From: Amycolatopsis albispora
GTDB lineage: Bacteria; Actinomycetota; Actinomycetes; Mycobacteriales; Pseudonocardiaceae
Direction: 5' to 3'
Length of the DNA: 64,000 bases
Assembly (NCBI RefSeq): GCF_003312875.1
Contig: NZ_CP015163.1
Coordinates: forward strand, 2,418,001-2,482,000
In this document: positions 47,947 to 58,331 of the stretch, in pieces
How positions within the stretch are numbered: the first letter of the stretch is position 1
How the letters are laid out: the number at the start of each line of letters is the position of its first letter
Program-made: the position numbers and the translations under genes
Notes under the pieces: model-generated
What the model saw: only the letters and a program-made list of their open reading frames with translations
Told to the model about the DNA's origin: nothing
Databases searched by the model: none

Positions 47947-49418
47947 GCCGCTGGCTCGGTGCCTGGAACCGCCTCCGCCTCGGCACCCGGCTCGCCTTCG
48001 CACTGGCCGCGCTGTCGCTGGTGGTCTTCGCCATCGTGGGTGCGCTGACCGTCGGCATCATGCGCGACTACCTGCGTGACCGCCTCGACGACCAGCTGAC
48101 CTCCAGCCAGCTCGACGAGAGCGAGAAGCTGCGCAAGTACCCGGCGAAGGACCCGACCCCGTTCTACTCGTGGTACTCGGTCGCCTTCGAGGTCCGCGAC
48201 GGGGTGGCCACGCCGAAACCGGAGGACCGGCTGCCGCAGGACGTCGAGGACCTGGCCGGGGTGGCGCGGGCGGCCACCGAGACCGAGGTGATCCAGACCG
48301 TGCACCTGCGCGGTGAGGGCGACTTCCGGGTGCGGGCCTGCCCGATCGACCGGGCCAACGGCACCGTGCTGGTCAGCGCCGCGCCGGAGGCCGAACTGGA
48401 CAGCACCGTGCAGCAGCTGATCGCGGTCGAGGTGGCCACGTTCAGCCTGGCGCTGGCGATCCTGGTGATCACCGGCCGGATCGTGCTGCGCCGGGGCCTG
48501 CGCCCGCTCAGCGACATGGCGGACACCGCGCACGACATCACCACCCGCGACCTGACCGACTCCCCGGACCTGCCGGTCCGCGCCACCGGCACCGGCGGCG
48601 GCGCCGAGGTCGACGAGCTGCGGACCGCGCTGAACACCATGCTCGCGCACATCGACTCCTCGCTGGGCGCGCGGACCGCGGCCGAGCAGCGGCTGCGGCG
48701 GTTCATCGCGGACGCCTCGCACGAGCTGCGCACCCCGCTGACCTCGATCCGCGGGTACGCCGACCTGTTCCAGTACGCGGCGGCCAACGAGCCCGCCGAG
48801 CGCGAGGCGCACCTGGCGCGGCTGCGGCAGGAGGCGAGCCGGATGAGCCTGCTGCTCGACGACCTGCTGCTGCTGGCCAGGCTCGACGACGCCGAAGCCG
48901 AGACGCCGCTGCGGCGTGAGGAACTGGACCTGGCGGACCTGGTCGCCACCGCCGGTGACGCCTTCCGCGCGGCGCATGCGGACCACCCGCTGACCATGGA
49001 CATCTCCGACATCTCCGACATCTCCGACACCTTCGCCACCGAGCCGGGCCCGATCCGGCTGTCCGCCGACCCGCTGCGGCTGCGGCAGGTGCTGGACAAC
49101 CTGCTGACCAACGCCGCCGTGCACACCCCGGCGGGCACAGCGGTGACGCTCACGGCGCGGGCGAGCGCGGGCGAGGTGGTGCTGGAGGTGGCCGACGCGG
49201 GCCCCGGCATCCCGGCCGGGGACCAGGCCCGCATCTTCGACCGCTTCTACCGCGTCGACCGGTCGCGCGCCCGGCAGCGCGGGGGCAGCGGGCTCGGGCT
49301 GGCCGTGGTGCATTCACTGGTCACCGCGCACGGCGGTACGGTGACGCTGGCCAGCTCGCCGGACGGCACGCGGTTCACCGTCCGCCTGCCCCGCACCAGG
49401 AACGAGGACCCCCGTTGA
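47943..49418 (+). CDS. Sensor histidine kinase
   Basis: A 491-residue membrane kinase. Two membrane helices (about 18-40 and 155-180) flank an external sensor domain of about 115 residues (QLDESEKLRKYPAKDPTPFY). A HAMP linker follows, then the phospho-acceptor H-box FIADASHELRTPLTSIRGYA, an N-box NLLTNAAVHT, G1 VADAGPGIPAGD and G2 GGSGLGLAVVHSLV. Between H and N boxes a 9-base unit (GACATCTCC) repeats three times, giving DISDISDISD. Partner of the preceding response regulator. Confidence 0.93.
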   Translation: MSRWLGAWNRLRLGTRLAFALAALSLVVFAIVGALTVGIMRDYLRDRLDDQLTSSQLDESEKLRKYPAKDPTPFYSWYSVAFEVRDGVATPKPEDRLPQDVEDLAGVARAATETEVIQTVHLRGEGDFRVRACPIDRANGTVLVSAAPEAELDSTVQQLIAVEVATFSLALAILVITGRIVLRRGLRPLSDMADTAHDITTRDLTDSPDLPVRATGTGGGAEVDELRTALNTMLAHIDSSLGARTAAEQRLRRFIADASHELRTPLTSIRGYADLFQYAAANEPAEREAHLARLRQEASRMSLLLDDLLLLARLDDAEAETPLRREELDLADLVATAGDAFRAAHADHPLTMDISDISDISDTFATEPGPIRLSADPLRLRQVLDNLLTNAAVHTPAGTAVTLTARASAGEVVLEVADAGPGIPAGDQARIFDRFYRVDRSRARQRGGSGLGLAVVHSLVTAHGGTVTLASSPDGTRFTVRLPRTRNEDPR

Positions 49419-49798
49419 TCGACCCGTCCGACGAACTGCGCGCGTTCTGGGCGGAGCGGCACTTCCCGACGCTGACCACGCTGCGCCCGGACGGGCTGCC
49501 GCACGTGGTGCCGGTGGGCGTGACCGTGGACGAGGAGTTCGCGGTGGCCAGGGTGATCACCTTCGCCGCGAGCGTGAAGGCCCGCAACGTCCGGCCGGGC
49601 GACGTGCCGGTGGCGGTCAGCCAGGCCGACGGCCGCCGGTGGTCCACTTTGGAGGGACGTGCGCGGCTGCTGGAAGACCCCGAATCGGTGCGGGACGCGG
49701 AAAACCGGTACGCCGTGCGCTACCAGCGGCAGCCGCGCCCGAAACCCGACCGGGTGGTCATCGAGATCCGCCTGACCCGGCGGCTCGGCATGCGCTGA
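49415..49798 (+). CDS. PPOX-class F420/FMN-binding protein
   Basis: A 127-residue split-barrel flavin/F420-binding protein: RAFWAERHFPTLTTLRPDGL, PHVVPVGVTVDEEFAVARVI, TFAASVKARNVRPGDVPVAV, WSTLEGRARLLEDPESV. It matches the small pyridoxamine-oxidase-like group that in actinobacteria often binds F420 and reduces it or uses it on small molecules. TTG start overlapping the kinase stop (TTGA), so it is the third gene of that operon. Substrate unknown. Confidence 0.8.
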   Translation: MIDPSDELRAFWAERHFPTLTTLRPDGLPHVVPVGVTVDEEFAVARVITFAASVKARNVRPGDVPVAVSQADGRRWSTLEGRARLLEDPESVRDAENRYAVRYQRQPRPKPDRVVIEIRLTRRLGMR

Positions 49799-49807
49799 CC
49801 GCCTGCG

Positions 49808-50521
49808 TCACGAGGCGAACATGCGGCGCCACTCTTCGAGCGAGCGCGGCCGGTAGACGAAGTTGTCCCGGCGCACGTCGGCCAGCGGGGACGACGGGGC
49901 CGCCGAGTACTGGTGGCCGGGGTAGACGACCGGGTTGCCCGGCAGCCCGGCCAGCCATTGCAGGCTCCGGAACATCGCGTCCGCGTCACCGCCGGGGAAG
50001 TCGGTGCGGCCGCAGCCTTCGAGGAACAGCGTGTCCCCGGAGACCAGGCGGTCGTCCCCGACCAGGAAGCACTGGCTGCCCGGGGTGTGCCCCGGCGTGT
50101 GCAGCAGCCGCACCGGGATCGAGCCGACCTCCAGCAGGTCGTCGTGGTCGTGCGCGACCAGGTCCGAGTCCGACACGCCGGTGACCCGCTTGACCCAGTC
50201 CGCCTCGCCGGCGTTGACGTGCACCGGCACCGGTGACAGCGCGAGCAGGTCGGACAGGCCGGGCAGCGAGAAGCCCATCATGTCGCCGCCGACGTGGTCG
50301 GGGTGGTGGTGGGTGACCAGCGCGCCGGTCAGCCGCATGCCGTCGGCGGCGAGCACGTCGAGCAGGTCGGCGACGCGGTAGGCGGGGTCGACGACCACCG
50401 CCTCCCCGGTCTCGCGGTCCCCGATCAGGTAGGCGAAGTTGACCATCTGGGTGGCCACCGGGTCGCCGACGGCGAAGTCGCGGCCCGAGAGCAGCTGGCG
50501 GAAGTACAGGCGGTCCGGCAT
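49808..50521 (-). CDS. MBL-fold metallohydrolase
   Basis: A 237-residue metallo-beta-lactamase-fold hydrolase from ATG 50521. Metal motif THHHPDHVGGD, then HTPGHTPGSQCFLV, SGDTLFLEGCGRTDFPGGDA and VVYPGHQYS supply the His and Asp ligands of a binuclear site. The pattern is close to glyoxalase II and persulfide dioxygenase-type proteins (GCGRTDF). Convergent with the PPOX gene, 9 bases apart. The exact thioester or persulfide substrate is unknown. Confidence 0.88.
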   Translation of the reverse strand: MPDRLYFRQLLSGRDFAVGDPVATQMVNFAYLIGDRETGEAVVVDPAYRVADLLDVLAADGMRLTGALVTHHHPDHVGGDMMGFSLPGLSDLLALSPVPVHVNAGEADWVKRVTGVSDSDLVAHDHDDLLEVGSIPVRLLHTPGHTPGSQCFLVGDDRLVSGDTLFLEGCGRTDFPGGDADAMFRSLQWLAGLPGNPVVYPGHQYSAAPSSPLADVRRDNFVYRPRSLEEWRRMFAS

Positions 50522-50582
50522 GCACTCACCGTACTGGGGACCCGCCGCGCGCGTGTCCGGGCGGGGTGCCACACTTCCGCGC

Positions 50583-51611
50583 GTGGAGTACCAGCTCATC
50601 GCCGAAATCGTCCCGCCAGCCGACGCCGCCGGACTCGACGCGCTCCAGCGGCTCGGGGTCGCCGCCCTGCTCGACGAGCAGCTCGACCAGCTCGCCGCCG
50701 TCGAAGGTCCCGACGGGGTGGAGATCGAACCCGTGGACCACAGCGTGGAGGTCTCCGGCACCGGCGCGGTGATCACCTGGGCGCTCGACGCGCCCGCGCT
50801 GGTGCTCGCCGAGGACGGTGCCCGGCACGTGCTCGGCGAGCTGCTCGACCACACCGAGCTGCTGGCCGACTGGACCGTGCGCCGCTGCGAGGTCTCCGCC
50901 TCGGACGAGGACCTGGAGGCCGCGTTCAGCGGTGACGACGAGCCGCTCGAGGCCGACGACGAGGAGGTGGCGGAGGCGCCGACCGAGGAGGAGCTGGCCG
51001 CCGCCCGTGAGCAGCTGCTCAGCAGCGCGGAGCAGCTGCGGGCCTTCGGGCTGGAAGCTTTTGGGCACGTCCCCGACGACGCCGATTCGGTCTCCGCCGA
51101 GCACGCCACCCTGGTCGCGGGAGCTTTCGTGCAGGGCATCGAGGTGCTCACCGACGAGCTGTTCCAGGACATCCAGGCGCTCGAAGAGGCCGAGGTGACC
51201 GCCGGTGAGCAGGACACGCTGTGGGTGCTCGACCAGCTGCCCGAGCGGTTCGCCGACCAGTACACCGCGTTGTTCGCCAAGCAGTTCCTGGTCAGCACCG
51301 CGATCCTGGGCTACCGGCTGTGCCAGCCCGGCTGGACCGCGCCGCAGAGCACCGCAGAGGCGCTCGGCCTGCACCTGATCAAGTCGGCGGCGGCCGTGCA
51401 GCTGGACCTTTCGGGAATCAGCGAGGAGCTGCCGCTGGAGCAGATCTTCGCCGCGTTCAACGAGCACGCCTTCGAAGACCTCGACCACGAACTGCTGTTC
51501 GAGGGCGAGCTCGAGGAGGGTGTGAAGGGCCTCGACTTCGCCGACTGGTTCACGCCGCGGCCGCACCTGGCCGAGACCGTGCACCCGTACCTGGCCGCCG
51601 CGGAGGACTGA
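50583..51611 (+). CDS. Acidic hypothetical protein
   Basis: A 342-residue, very acidic protein starting at GTG 50583 (MEYQLIAEIVPPADAAGLDA). Mostly helical, with a Glu/Asp-rich middle (about 115-140: EAAFSGDDEPLEADDEEVAE) and long Leu/Ala-rich helices. No signal peptide, membrane helix or known catalytic motif. Not recognised. Divergent from the MBL-fold gene with a 61-base gap, and followed by a family A hairpin. Confidence 0.65.
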   Translation: MEYQLIAEIVPPADAAGLDALQRLGVAALLDEQLDQLAAVEGPDGVEIEPVDHSVEVSGTGAVITWALDAPALVLAEDGARHVLGELLDHTELLADWTVRRCEVSASDEDLEAAFSGDDEPLEADDEEVAEAPTEEELAAAREQLLSSAEQLRAFGLEAFGHVPDDADSVSAEHATLVAGAFVQGIEVLTDELFQDIQALEEAEVTAGEQDTLWVLDQLPERFADQYTALFAKQFLVSTAILGYRLCQPGWTAPQSTAEALGLHLIKSAAAVQLDLSGISEELPLEQIFAAFNEHAFEDLDHELLFEGELEEGVKGLDFADWFTPRPHLAETVHPYLAAAED

Positions 51612-51646
51612 GGCCGGGCGGCCCTGGGCAGCCCAGGCGGCCGTGG

Positions 51647-51703
51647 ATGTCACGAATGTGGCTTTCGAGACGCGAAACGTCTCGAAAGCCACATTCGTGA
51701 CAT
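51647..51703. repeat. Hairpin repeat family A, copy 3
   Basis: The longest copy: perfect 26-base arms (left begins ATGTCACGAATGTGGCTTTC) with a CGAAA loop. It lies between the convergent ends of the acidic protein gene and the sugar ABC ATPase gene. Same core as copies at 376-430 and 27591-27645. Confidence 0.93.
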
Positions 51704-51734
51704 CGGGCAACGCCCGGGGCAGGCACTCGGCCGG

Positions 51735-52794
<1,060 letters not shown>

Positions 52795-52802
<8 letters not shown>

Positions 52803-53805
52803 CCGAATCCCTCCGGCTCTCCGACACCACACCACCGGACACCAGCCGCAGCCGCTCCTTCGCCGCCACGTCCGCCCCGATCGCGTCCAGCCCCAGCAAC
52901 GCCGCGCCGACCACCGGTGCCACGTCGACCACGCGGAACACCGCGTGCGGCGCCACCTTCCGGCAGCGGCGCTCGATCTCGGCGATCACCGGCTCGGCCA
53001 CCCCGGTCAGCACACCCCCGCCGAGGATCACCTCCGGCGAGCCGCCGGTCAGGCCCAGCTCACGCAGGCTGACCCCGGCCAGCACGCTGACCTCCTCGAC
53101 CAGCCGGTCCACCACCTCCTGGGCGACCTCGTCCCCGGTGGCGGCCACGTCGAACAGCACCGGGCACAGCTCGTTCAGCACCGGCCCGCGCAGCTCACCG
53201 AAGTGCAGGCGGTGCACCACCTCCACCACCGAGTCCACCCCGAAGTGCGCCTTCACCGCGGGCAGCAGCGCGGTCGACGGCCCGCGGCCGTCCTCCGCGC
53301 GCACCGCCCACCACAGCGCCTCCTCACCGAGGTGCGCGCCACCACCCCAGTCCCCGGAAATCCGCCCCAGCGCGGGAAAGCGGTGCACGCGGCCGTCCGG
53401 GCCGACGCCCACGCAGTTGATCCCGGCCCCGCACACCACGGCCACCCCGGTGCCGCTGGAGGTGCCCGCGCGCAGCAGCGCGAAGGTGTCGTTGCCGACG
53501 GTCAGCGAAGGCGACCAGCCGCGCGCGGTGAGCGCGGCGTGCAGGACCTCCTCCTCCCGTGGCAGGTCCAGGCCCGCGAGGTAGGCCGAGGTGTGCACGC
53601 CGAACGGCCGTTCCGCGGCCAGTCCGGCGTCCTCGTGCGCGGCCAGCACCAGCCGCTCCAGTGTTTCCACGCAGGCGGCCACGCCCACGTTCTGCGGGGA
53701 GGCGCCGGGCCCGCGTGCTTCGCCCAGCACGGTCCCCGTGGCGTCGACGAGCAGCACGTCGGTTTTGCTGTTGCCGCCGTCGATCGCCACCACCAGGTCG
53801 GTCAT
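52795..53805 (-). CDS. BadF/N-acetylglucosamine kinase family protein
   Basis: A 336-residue sugar kinase of the actin-like ATPase fold: VVAIDGGNSKTDVLLVDATG (phosphate 1), VGNDTFALLRAGTSSGTGVA (phosphate 2 and catalytic Asp), GRISGDWGGGAHLGEEALWW, and EVILGGGVLTGVAEPVI (adenosine). It most resembles the N-acetylglucosamine kinase group of the BadF family. Coupled to the GH4 gene upstream (ATGA) and to the ATPase gene downstream. Probably phosphorylates the imported sugar or a cleavage product. Confidence 0.85.
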
Positions 53806-55082
53806 GCCTTGGCCCACGGCAGCAGGTCGCGGTTCTGGTGGATCAGCGCGTCGGCGAGCAGGTCCGCCTGCCGGTACTGGCCGATCAGCGGGTGCGCGAG
53901 CAGCGCGTTCGCCACGCGCTCGCGGCCGCCGTGCAGCGCGGCCTCCAGCGCCAGGTTTTCGTACGCGGTCACGTGCGCGATCAGCCCGGCCAGCATCGGC
54001 TCCACCGGCGCGACCGGCAGCGGCCGCGCGCCGGAGGAATCCACAGTGGACGGTACTTCGATCACCGCGTCGTCCGGCAGGAACGGCAGCGTGCCGTTGT
54101 TCCGCACGTTGACGACGTGCTCCTCGGCCGGCCCGTTCCCGGTCAGCGCGTGCACCAGCTGCACCGCGGCTTCGGAGTAGAACGCCCCGCCCCGCCGGGA
54201 AAGCTGCTCCGGCTTGGTCACCACTTCCTCGTCCTGGTAGACCTTGAGCAGTTCGTTCTCCACCTCGGTGACCACGTCCGCGCGCGGCAGCTCCTCGCGC
54301 TGCTTCGCCACGATCTCGTCGTGCGAGTAGTAGTACTTCAGGTAGTACGACGGCACGATGCCGAAGCGGCGCAGCCAGTCCACCGGCATGTCGAGGTGCT
54401 CGGCGACGGCGTCCGCGTGGTGCTCGACCAGCTCGGGGAGCCGGTCGGTCACCGTGCCGTCCGCTTCGGTGACGCGCACCCCGCGTTCCCAGCTCAGGTG
54501 GTTCAGCCCGACGTGGTCGAGCCGCAGGTGCTCGTGGTCGACGCCGAGCAGGCCCGCGAAGGTCCGCTGCAGGTGGATGGCCACGTTGCACAGGCCGACC
54601 GCGCGGTGCCCCCGGTTCAGCAGCGCCCGCGTGACGATGCCGACCGGGTTCGTGAAGTCGACGATCCAGGTGTCCTCCCCGGCGACCGCACGCACCCGGT
54701 CGGCGAGGTCGAGCACCAGCGGCACCGTGCGCAGCGCCTTCGCCAGCCCGCCGGCGCCGGTGGTTTCCTGCCCGACACAACCACACCGGTGCGGGAAGGT
54801 CTCGTCGGAGCGGCGCGCGGCCTGCCCGCCGACCCGCAGCTGCAGCAGCACCGCCGCCGCGCCGTCCACCCCCCGCTCCAGATCACCGGTGGTGCTGATC
54901 TTCGCCGGATGCCCGGCGTGCGCCAGCAACCGCGCGCTGAACTCCCCCACGATCTCCAGCCGGTGCGCGTCCGGATCGACCAGCACGATCTCGTCGACGT
55001 CCAAAGTGGACCGTCTGCCGGCGATGCCGTCGATCAGCTCCGGCGTGTAGGTGGATCCCCCACCGACCACTGTCAGTTTCAA
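53802..55082 (-). CDS. GH4 6-phospho-glycosidase
   Basis: A 426-residue family 4 glycosidase, which uses NAD and Mn2+ in an oxidation-elimination mechanism. N-terminal LTVVGGGSTYTPELIDGI binds NAD; FTNPVGIVTRAL, GLCNVAIHLQ (Cys metal ligand) and VGLNHLSW (His ligand) form the active site; RRFGIVPSYYLKYYY and VRNNGTLPFLPDDAVIEVP follow. Likely a 6-phospho-beta-glucosidase type. The TTG start overlaps the permease stop (TTGA). Together with the kinase it would process an imported disaccharide. Confidence 0.9.
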   Translation of the reverse strand: MKLTVVGGGSTYTPELIDGIAGRRSTLDVDEIVLVDPDAHRLEIVGEFSARLLAHAGHPAKISTTGDLERGVDGAAAVLLQLRVGGQAARRSDETFPHRCGCVGQETTGAGGLAKALRTVPLVLDLADRVRAVAGEDTWIVDFTNPVGIVTRALLNRGHRAVGLCNVAIHLQRTFAGLLGVDHEHLRLDHVGLNHLSWERGVRVTEADGTVTDRLPELVEHHADAVAEHLDMPVDWLRRFGIVPSYYLKYYYSHDEIVAKQREELPRADVVTEVENELLKVYQDEEVVTKPEQLSRRGGAFYSEAAVQLVHALTGNGPAEEHVVNVRNNGTLPFLPDDAVIEVPSTVDSSGARPLPVAPVEPMLAGLIAHVTAYENLALEAALHGGRERVANALLAHPLIGQYRQADLLADALIHQNRDLLPWAKA

Positions 55083-55960
55083 CCCTTGACTCCCGTGAAC
55101 GTGATTCCCCGGACGAACGACTTCTGCGCGAACGCGAACAACACGATGACCGGCGCCATCACCAGCGCGGTGGCCGCCATGGTCAGGTTCCACTCCACGT
55201 GGTGCATGCCGCGGAACGACGCCAGCGCCAGCGAAAGCGGCCAGCCGTCGCGGTTCTCCCCGGTGTAGAGCAGCGGGCCGAAGTAGTCGTTCCAGGTGTA
55301 GAGGAAGCAGAACATGGCCGTCGCCGCGATCCCCGGCTTGGCCATCGGCACCAGCACCTTGACCATCGCGGTGAACTCGGAGCAGCCGTCGATCTTGGCC
55401 GCCTCCAGGTAGTCGCGCGGAATGGTGAGGAAGAACTGCCGCAGCAGGAACACGCTGAACGCGTCGAACAGGAAGTACGGCACGATCAGCGGCACCAGGC
55501 TGCCGGTGAAGCCGAGCCGCACCCACAGGTCGTACAGCGGCACCACAACAACCTGCGGTGGCAGCATCATCGCGGCCACGGTCAGCATGAAGAAGAGGTT
55601 CTGCCCGCGCCACCGCAGCTTCGCCAGCGCGTACGCGGCCGGGATGGCCGAGAGCAGGATGCCCAGCGTGGCGAGCAGCGAGTAGGTCAGGCTGTTGACC
55701 AGGTAGTCCAGCAGCGGTGCCTGCTCGAAGACCTTGACGAAGTTGCCGAAGTGCCATTCGGCCGGCCACAGGCTCGCGGTCATCGCCTGGTCGCTGGCCA
55801 TCACCGCGGTCAGCAGCACGAAGACCACCGGCAGCGTGAACCCGATGCCCAGCGCCAGCCCGATGGCGTGCGTGGCCACCCACTGCAGCCTGCGGTCCCA
55901 CGACTGCTTCCGCCGTTCGACCGGCTTCACCGCACGCGGGCGTTCGGTCACCGCGACCAT
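55079..55960 (-). CDS. Carbohydrate ABC permease (MalG-type)
   Basis: A 293-residue permease with six membrane helices. The conserved EAA loop reads YLEAAKIDGCSEFTAMVKVL, followed by VPMAKPGIAA. N-terminal 30 residues are basic and cytosolic. ATG 55960 shares a base with the stop of the first permease (TGATG). Imports sugars with its partner. Confidence 0.9.
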   Translation of the reverse strand: MVAVTERPRAVKPVERRKQSWDRRLQWVATHAIGLALGIGFTLPVVFVLLTAVMASDQAMTASLWPAEWHFGNFVKVFEQAPLLDYLVNSLTYSLLATLGILLSAIPAAYALAKLRWRGQNLFFMLTVAAMMLPPQVVVVPLYDLWVRLGFTGSLVPLIVPYFLFDAFSVFLLRQFFLTIPRDYLEAAKIDGCSEFTAMVKVLVPMAKPGIAATAMFCFLYTWNDYFGPLLYTGENRDGWPLSLALASFRGMHHVEWNLTMAATALVMAPVIVLFAFAQKSFVRGITFTGVKG

Positions 55961-56949
55961 CACGCACCCCCTTCCACGGCCGAAGCCTTGCGCAGCTGGC
56001 GCACCAGGATCCAGGTGAAGGCGAACGAGACCACGAAGAGCAGCACTGCCATCGCGGCCGCGTAACCCATGTTGAAGTACCGGAATCCCTGCACGTACAA
56101 CCACACCGGATAGGTCAGCGTGGAGTTCTGCGGCGCGCCGATGTACTTGGTGTTGCCCGCGACGTCGGAACTGCCCGACGCCACCGCGCTGGCCACCACC
56201 GCCTGTGTGAAGAACTGCAGCGCGAAGATGATCGAGTTGACCACGCCGAACAACAGCACCGGCGAGATCGTCGGCAGCGTCACGTGCCAGAACCGGCGCA
56301 GCGGCCCGGCCCCGTCCAGCTCGGCGGCCTCGTACTGCTCCTGCGGCACGTCCAGCAACGCGGCCAGGATGATGATCATCAGCTCGCCGGAACCCCACAG
56401 CACCAGCAGGGTCAGCGCCGGCTTCGACATCGCCGGATCGTTGAACCACAGCCCGCCGTCGATGCCGAGCAGCCGCAGGAACCGGTTCACCGGCCCGAAT
56501 TCCGGGTTGAACAGGAACACGAAGGCGAGCGTCGCGGCGGCGGGCGGGGCGAGCGCGGGCAGGTAGCACAGCGTGCGGATCAGCCCGACGCCACGCTTGA
56601 GCCGCGCGATCACCGAGGCCACCCCGAGCGAGAACAGCACCCGGGTCACGGTCAGCACGACCACCAGCCACAGCGTGTTCCACGCCGCGGTGCCCACCAG
56701 CGGCTCGGTGGTGAACATCCGCACGTAGTTGTCGAAGCCGATCCACTCCGGCGCGTTCACCAGGTCGTAGCGGGTGAACGAGTAGTACACCGTGGCGATC
56801 AGCGGGTAGGCGAAGAAGATCGTGAAGCCGATCAGCGCCGGGGCCAGGAAGGCCAGCACGGTCCAGCGGCGGCGGCCACGCGCTCCCCGGCCCCGCCGCG
56901 CTGGCGGGGCCGGGGACGGCGCGACCGCGCGGCCCAGGGTGGCGGTCAT
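55960..56949 (-). CDS. Carbohydrate ABC permease (MalF-type)
   Basis: A 329-residue permease. Six membrane helices begin at about residue 32 (LAFLAPALIGFTIFFAYPLI), with an external YDLVNAPEWIGFDNYVRMF segment, and an EAA loop EQYEAAELDGAGPLRRFWHV TLP-type. The N-terminal tail is Arg/Pro-rich. ATG 56949. Partner of the next permease and of the upstream solute-binding lipoprotein. Confidence 0.9.
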   Translation of the reverse strand: MTATLGRAVAPSPAPPARRGRGARGRRRWTVLAFLAPALIGFTIFFAYPLIATVYYSFTRYDLVNAPEWIGFDNYVRMFTTEPLVGTAAWNTLWLVVVLTVTRVLFSLGVASVIARLKRGVGLIRTLCYLPALAPPAAATLAFVFLFNPEFGPVNRFLRLLGIDGGLWFNDPAMSKPALTLLVLWGSGELMIIILAALLDVPQEQYEAAELDGAGPLRRFWHVTLPTISPVLLFGVVNSIIFALQFFTQAVVASAVASGSSDVAGNTKYIGAPQNSTLTYPVWLYVQGFRYFNMGYAAAMAVLLFVVSFAFTWILVRQLRKASAVEGGA

Positions 56950-56957
56950 CGTCTCGC

Positions 56958-58298
56958 TTACTTCCCGCCGGACTTCTGGGCCAGTTCGTCGTTGATCTGC
57001 GCGTCGACCTTCCGCAGGCCCTCCTCCAGGTTCGGCTCGTTGCCCGCCTGCCAGCGCTCGGCGAAGTCGTTGACCGCCTTGAGGTGCGCGTCGCCGATCG
57101 GCGTGGTCGGGTTCGGCAGCAGCTTGCCGCTGGAGAACATGGTGAGGAACTCGCGGAACTGCTCGCTGACCTCCAGCCGCGGGTCCTTGAGCGCGGTTTC
57201 GGTGCTGGGCACGTTCTTCAGCCCGTTGCCCAGCTCCACCAGCGTGTCGGTGTCGGTCGACATGTGCTTGACCAGTTCCCACGACGCGCCGGGGTTCTTG
57301 GCGCCCTTGGGAATGGCGATGATGGTGCCGGTGGTGAAGGCGCCGCCGTAGCGGTCCGGCTTGCTGTCGAGCACCGGCGGCGGCGCGGTGCCGTAGTTGA
57401 CCTCGGGCGCCTGGTCGGCCAGGAAGGCGGTCCGGTACTCGCCGTCGAACATCATCGCGATCTTGCCGCGGTGGAAGGCGTGGTCGGCCGAGTACTGGTC
57501 ACCGAGGCCCGACTTGAACTGCTCGACCTTCTGGGGCCCGCCGTAGGAGTCGATCAGCTGCTTCTGGAACTCGAACATCGCCTTCCACTCGGGGCTGCCC
57601 GCGAGGTTCGACCTGCCGTCGGCGCCCAGCCAGTGCGCGTCGAAGTTCGGCGCCCAGATCTGCGCCTGGTTCGAGTAGTGCGGCATGGACGGCAGGAAAC
57701 CGGCGACCTTGATCGAGCCGTCCGGGTTGAACTGGGTCAGCCGCTTGGACATCTCCAGCAGCTCGGAGGTGGTCTTCGGCGGGGCGGACAGCCCGGCCGC
57801 GGCGAACATGTCCTTGTTGTAGTAGAAGCCGTATACGTCGGCGAGCATCGGCATCGCGCACCGCTTGCCCTCGAACTCGGTGTAGCTGCGCACCGCCTCC
57901 GGGATCACGTTCAGGTCGAGCTGGTCCCGGTCGATGTAGGGCTTGAGGTCGAGGAAGCTGCCGGTGGAGCACCAGGCGCCGAGGTTGTCGGTGAAGAAGG
58001 AGATCGCCACGTCCGGCGGGTTGCCCCCGCGGATGGACTGGGTGAGCTTGTCGTCGTCCTGGTTGCCCTCGTGCTTGATCTGGATGTTCGGGAACCTGGT
58101 CTTGATCTTCTCCAGGCCCTTGGTCACCACGTCGTACTCACGCGAGGTGAACTTGCTGTACACGGTCAGCGTGAGCGCTTCGTCCTTGCCGGGCGCCGCC
58201 CCGAGCTCACCGCCGCCCGCCGGTCCGCTCGCCGCGCCGGAACAGGCCGTGAGCAGCGAAACCGACGCGATGCCGAGAAGCAGTTTCAACGCTCGCAT
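56958..58298 (-). CDS. Sugar-binding lipoprotein of the ABC importer
   Basis: A 446-residue solute-binding lipoprotein from ATG 58298, with TAGGAG seven bases upstream. Lipobox LLTAC at about 15-19. The mature part is the family 1 solute-binding fold: LTLTVYSKFTSREYDVVTKG, PPDVAISFFTDNLGAW, ADVYGFYYNKDMFAAAGLS and KIAMMFDGEYRTAFLADQAP. It captures the sugar outside and docks on the permeases. It lies 33 bases downstream of the ROK gene with no clear separate promoter. Confidence 0.9.
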   Translation of the reverse strand: MRALKLLLGIASVSLLTACSGAASGPAGGGELGAAPGKDEALTLTVYSKFTSREYDVVTKGLEKIKTRFPNIQIKHEGNQDDDKLTQSIRGGNPPDVAISFFTDNLGAWCSTGSFLDLKPYIDRDQLDLNVIPEAVRSYTEFEGKRCAMPMLADVYGFYYNKDMFAAAGLSAPPKTTSELLEMSKRLTQFNPDGSIKVAGFLPSMPHYSNQAQIWAPNFDAHWLGADGRSNLAGSPEWKAMFEFQKQLIDSYGGPQKVEQFKSGLGDQYSADHAFHRGKIAMMFDGEYRTAFLADQAPEVNYGTAPPPVLDSKPDRYGGAFTTGTIIAIPKGAKNPGASWELVKHMSTDTDTLVELGNGLKNVPSTETALKDPRLEVSEQFREFLTMFSSGKLLPNPTTPIGDAHLKAVNDFAERWQAGNEPNLEEGLRKVDAQINDELAQKSGGK

Positions 58299-58331
58299 AG
58301 GCACTCCTAGGTAGGGATGGGGATCGGTCTG

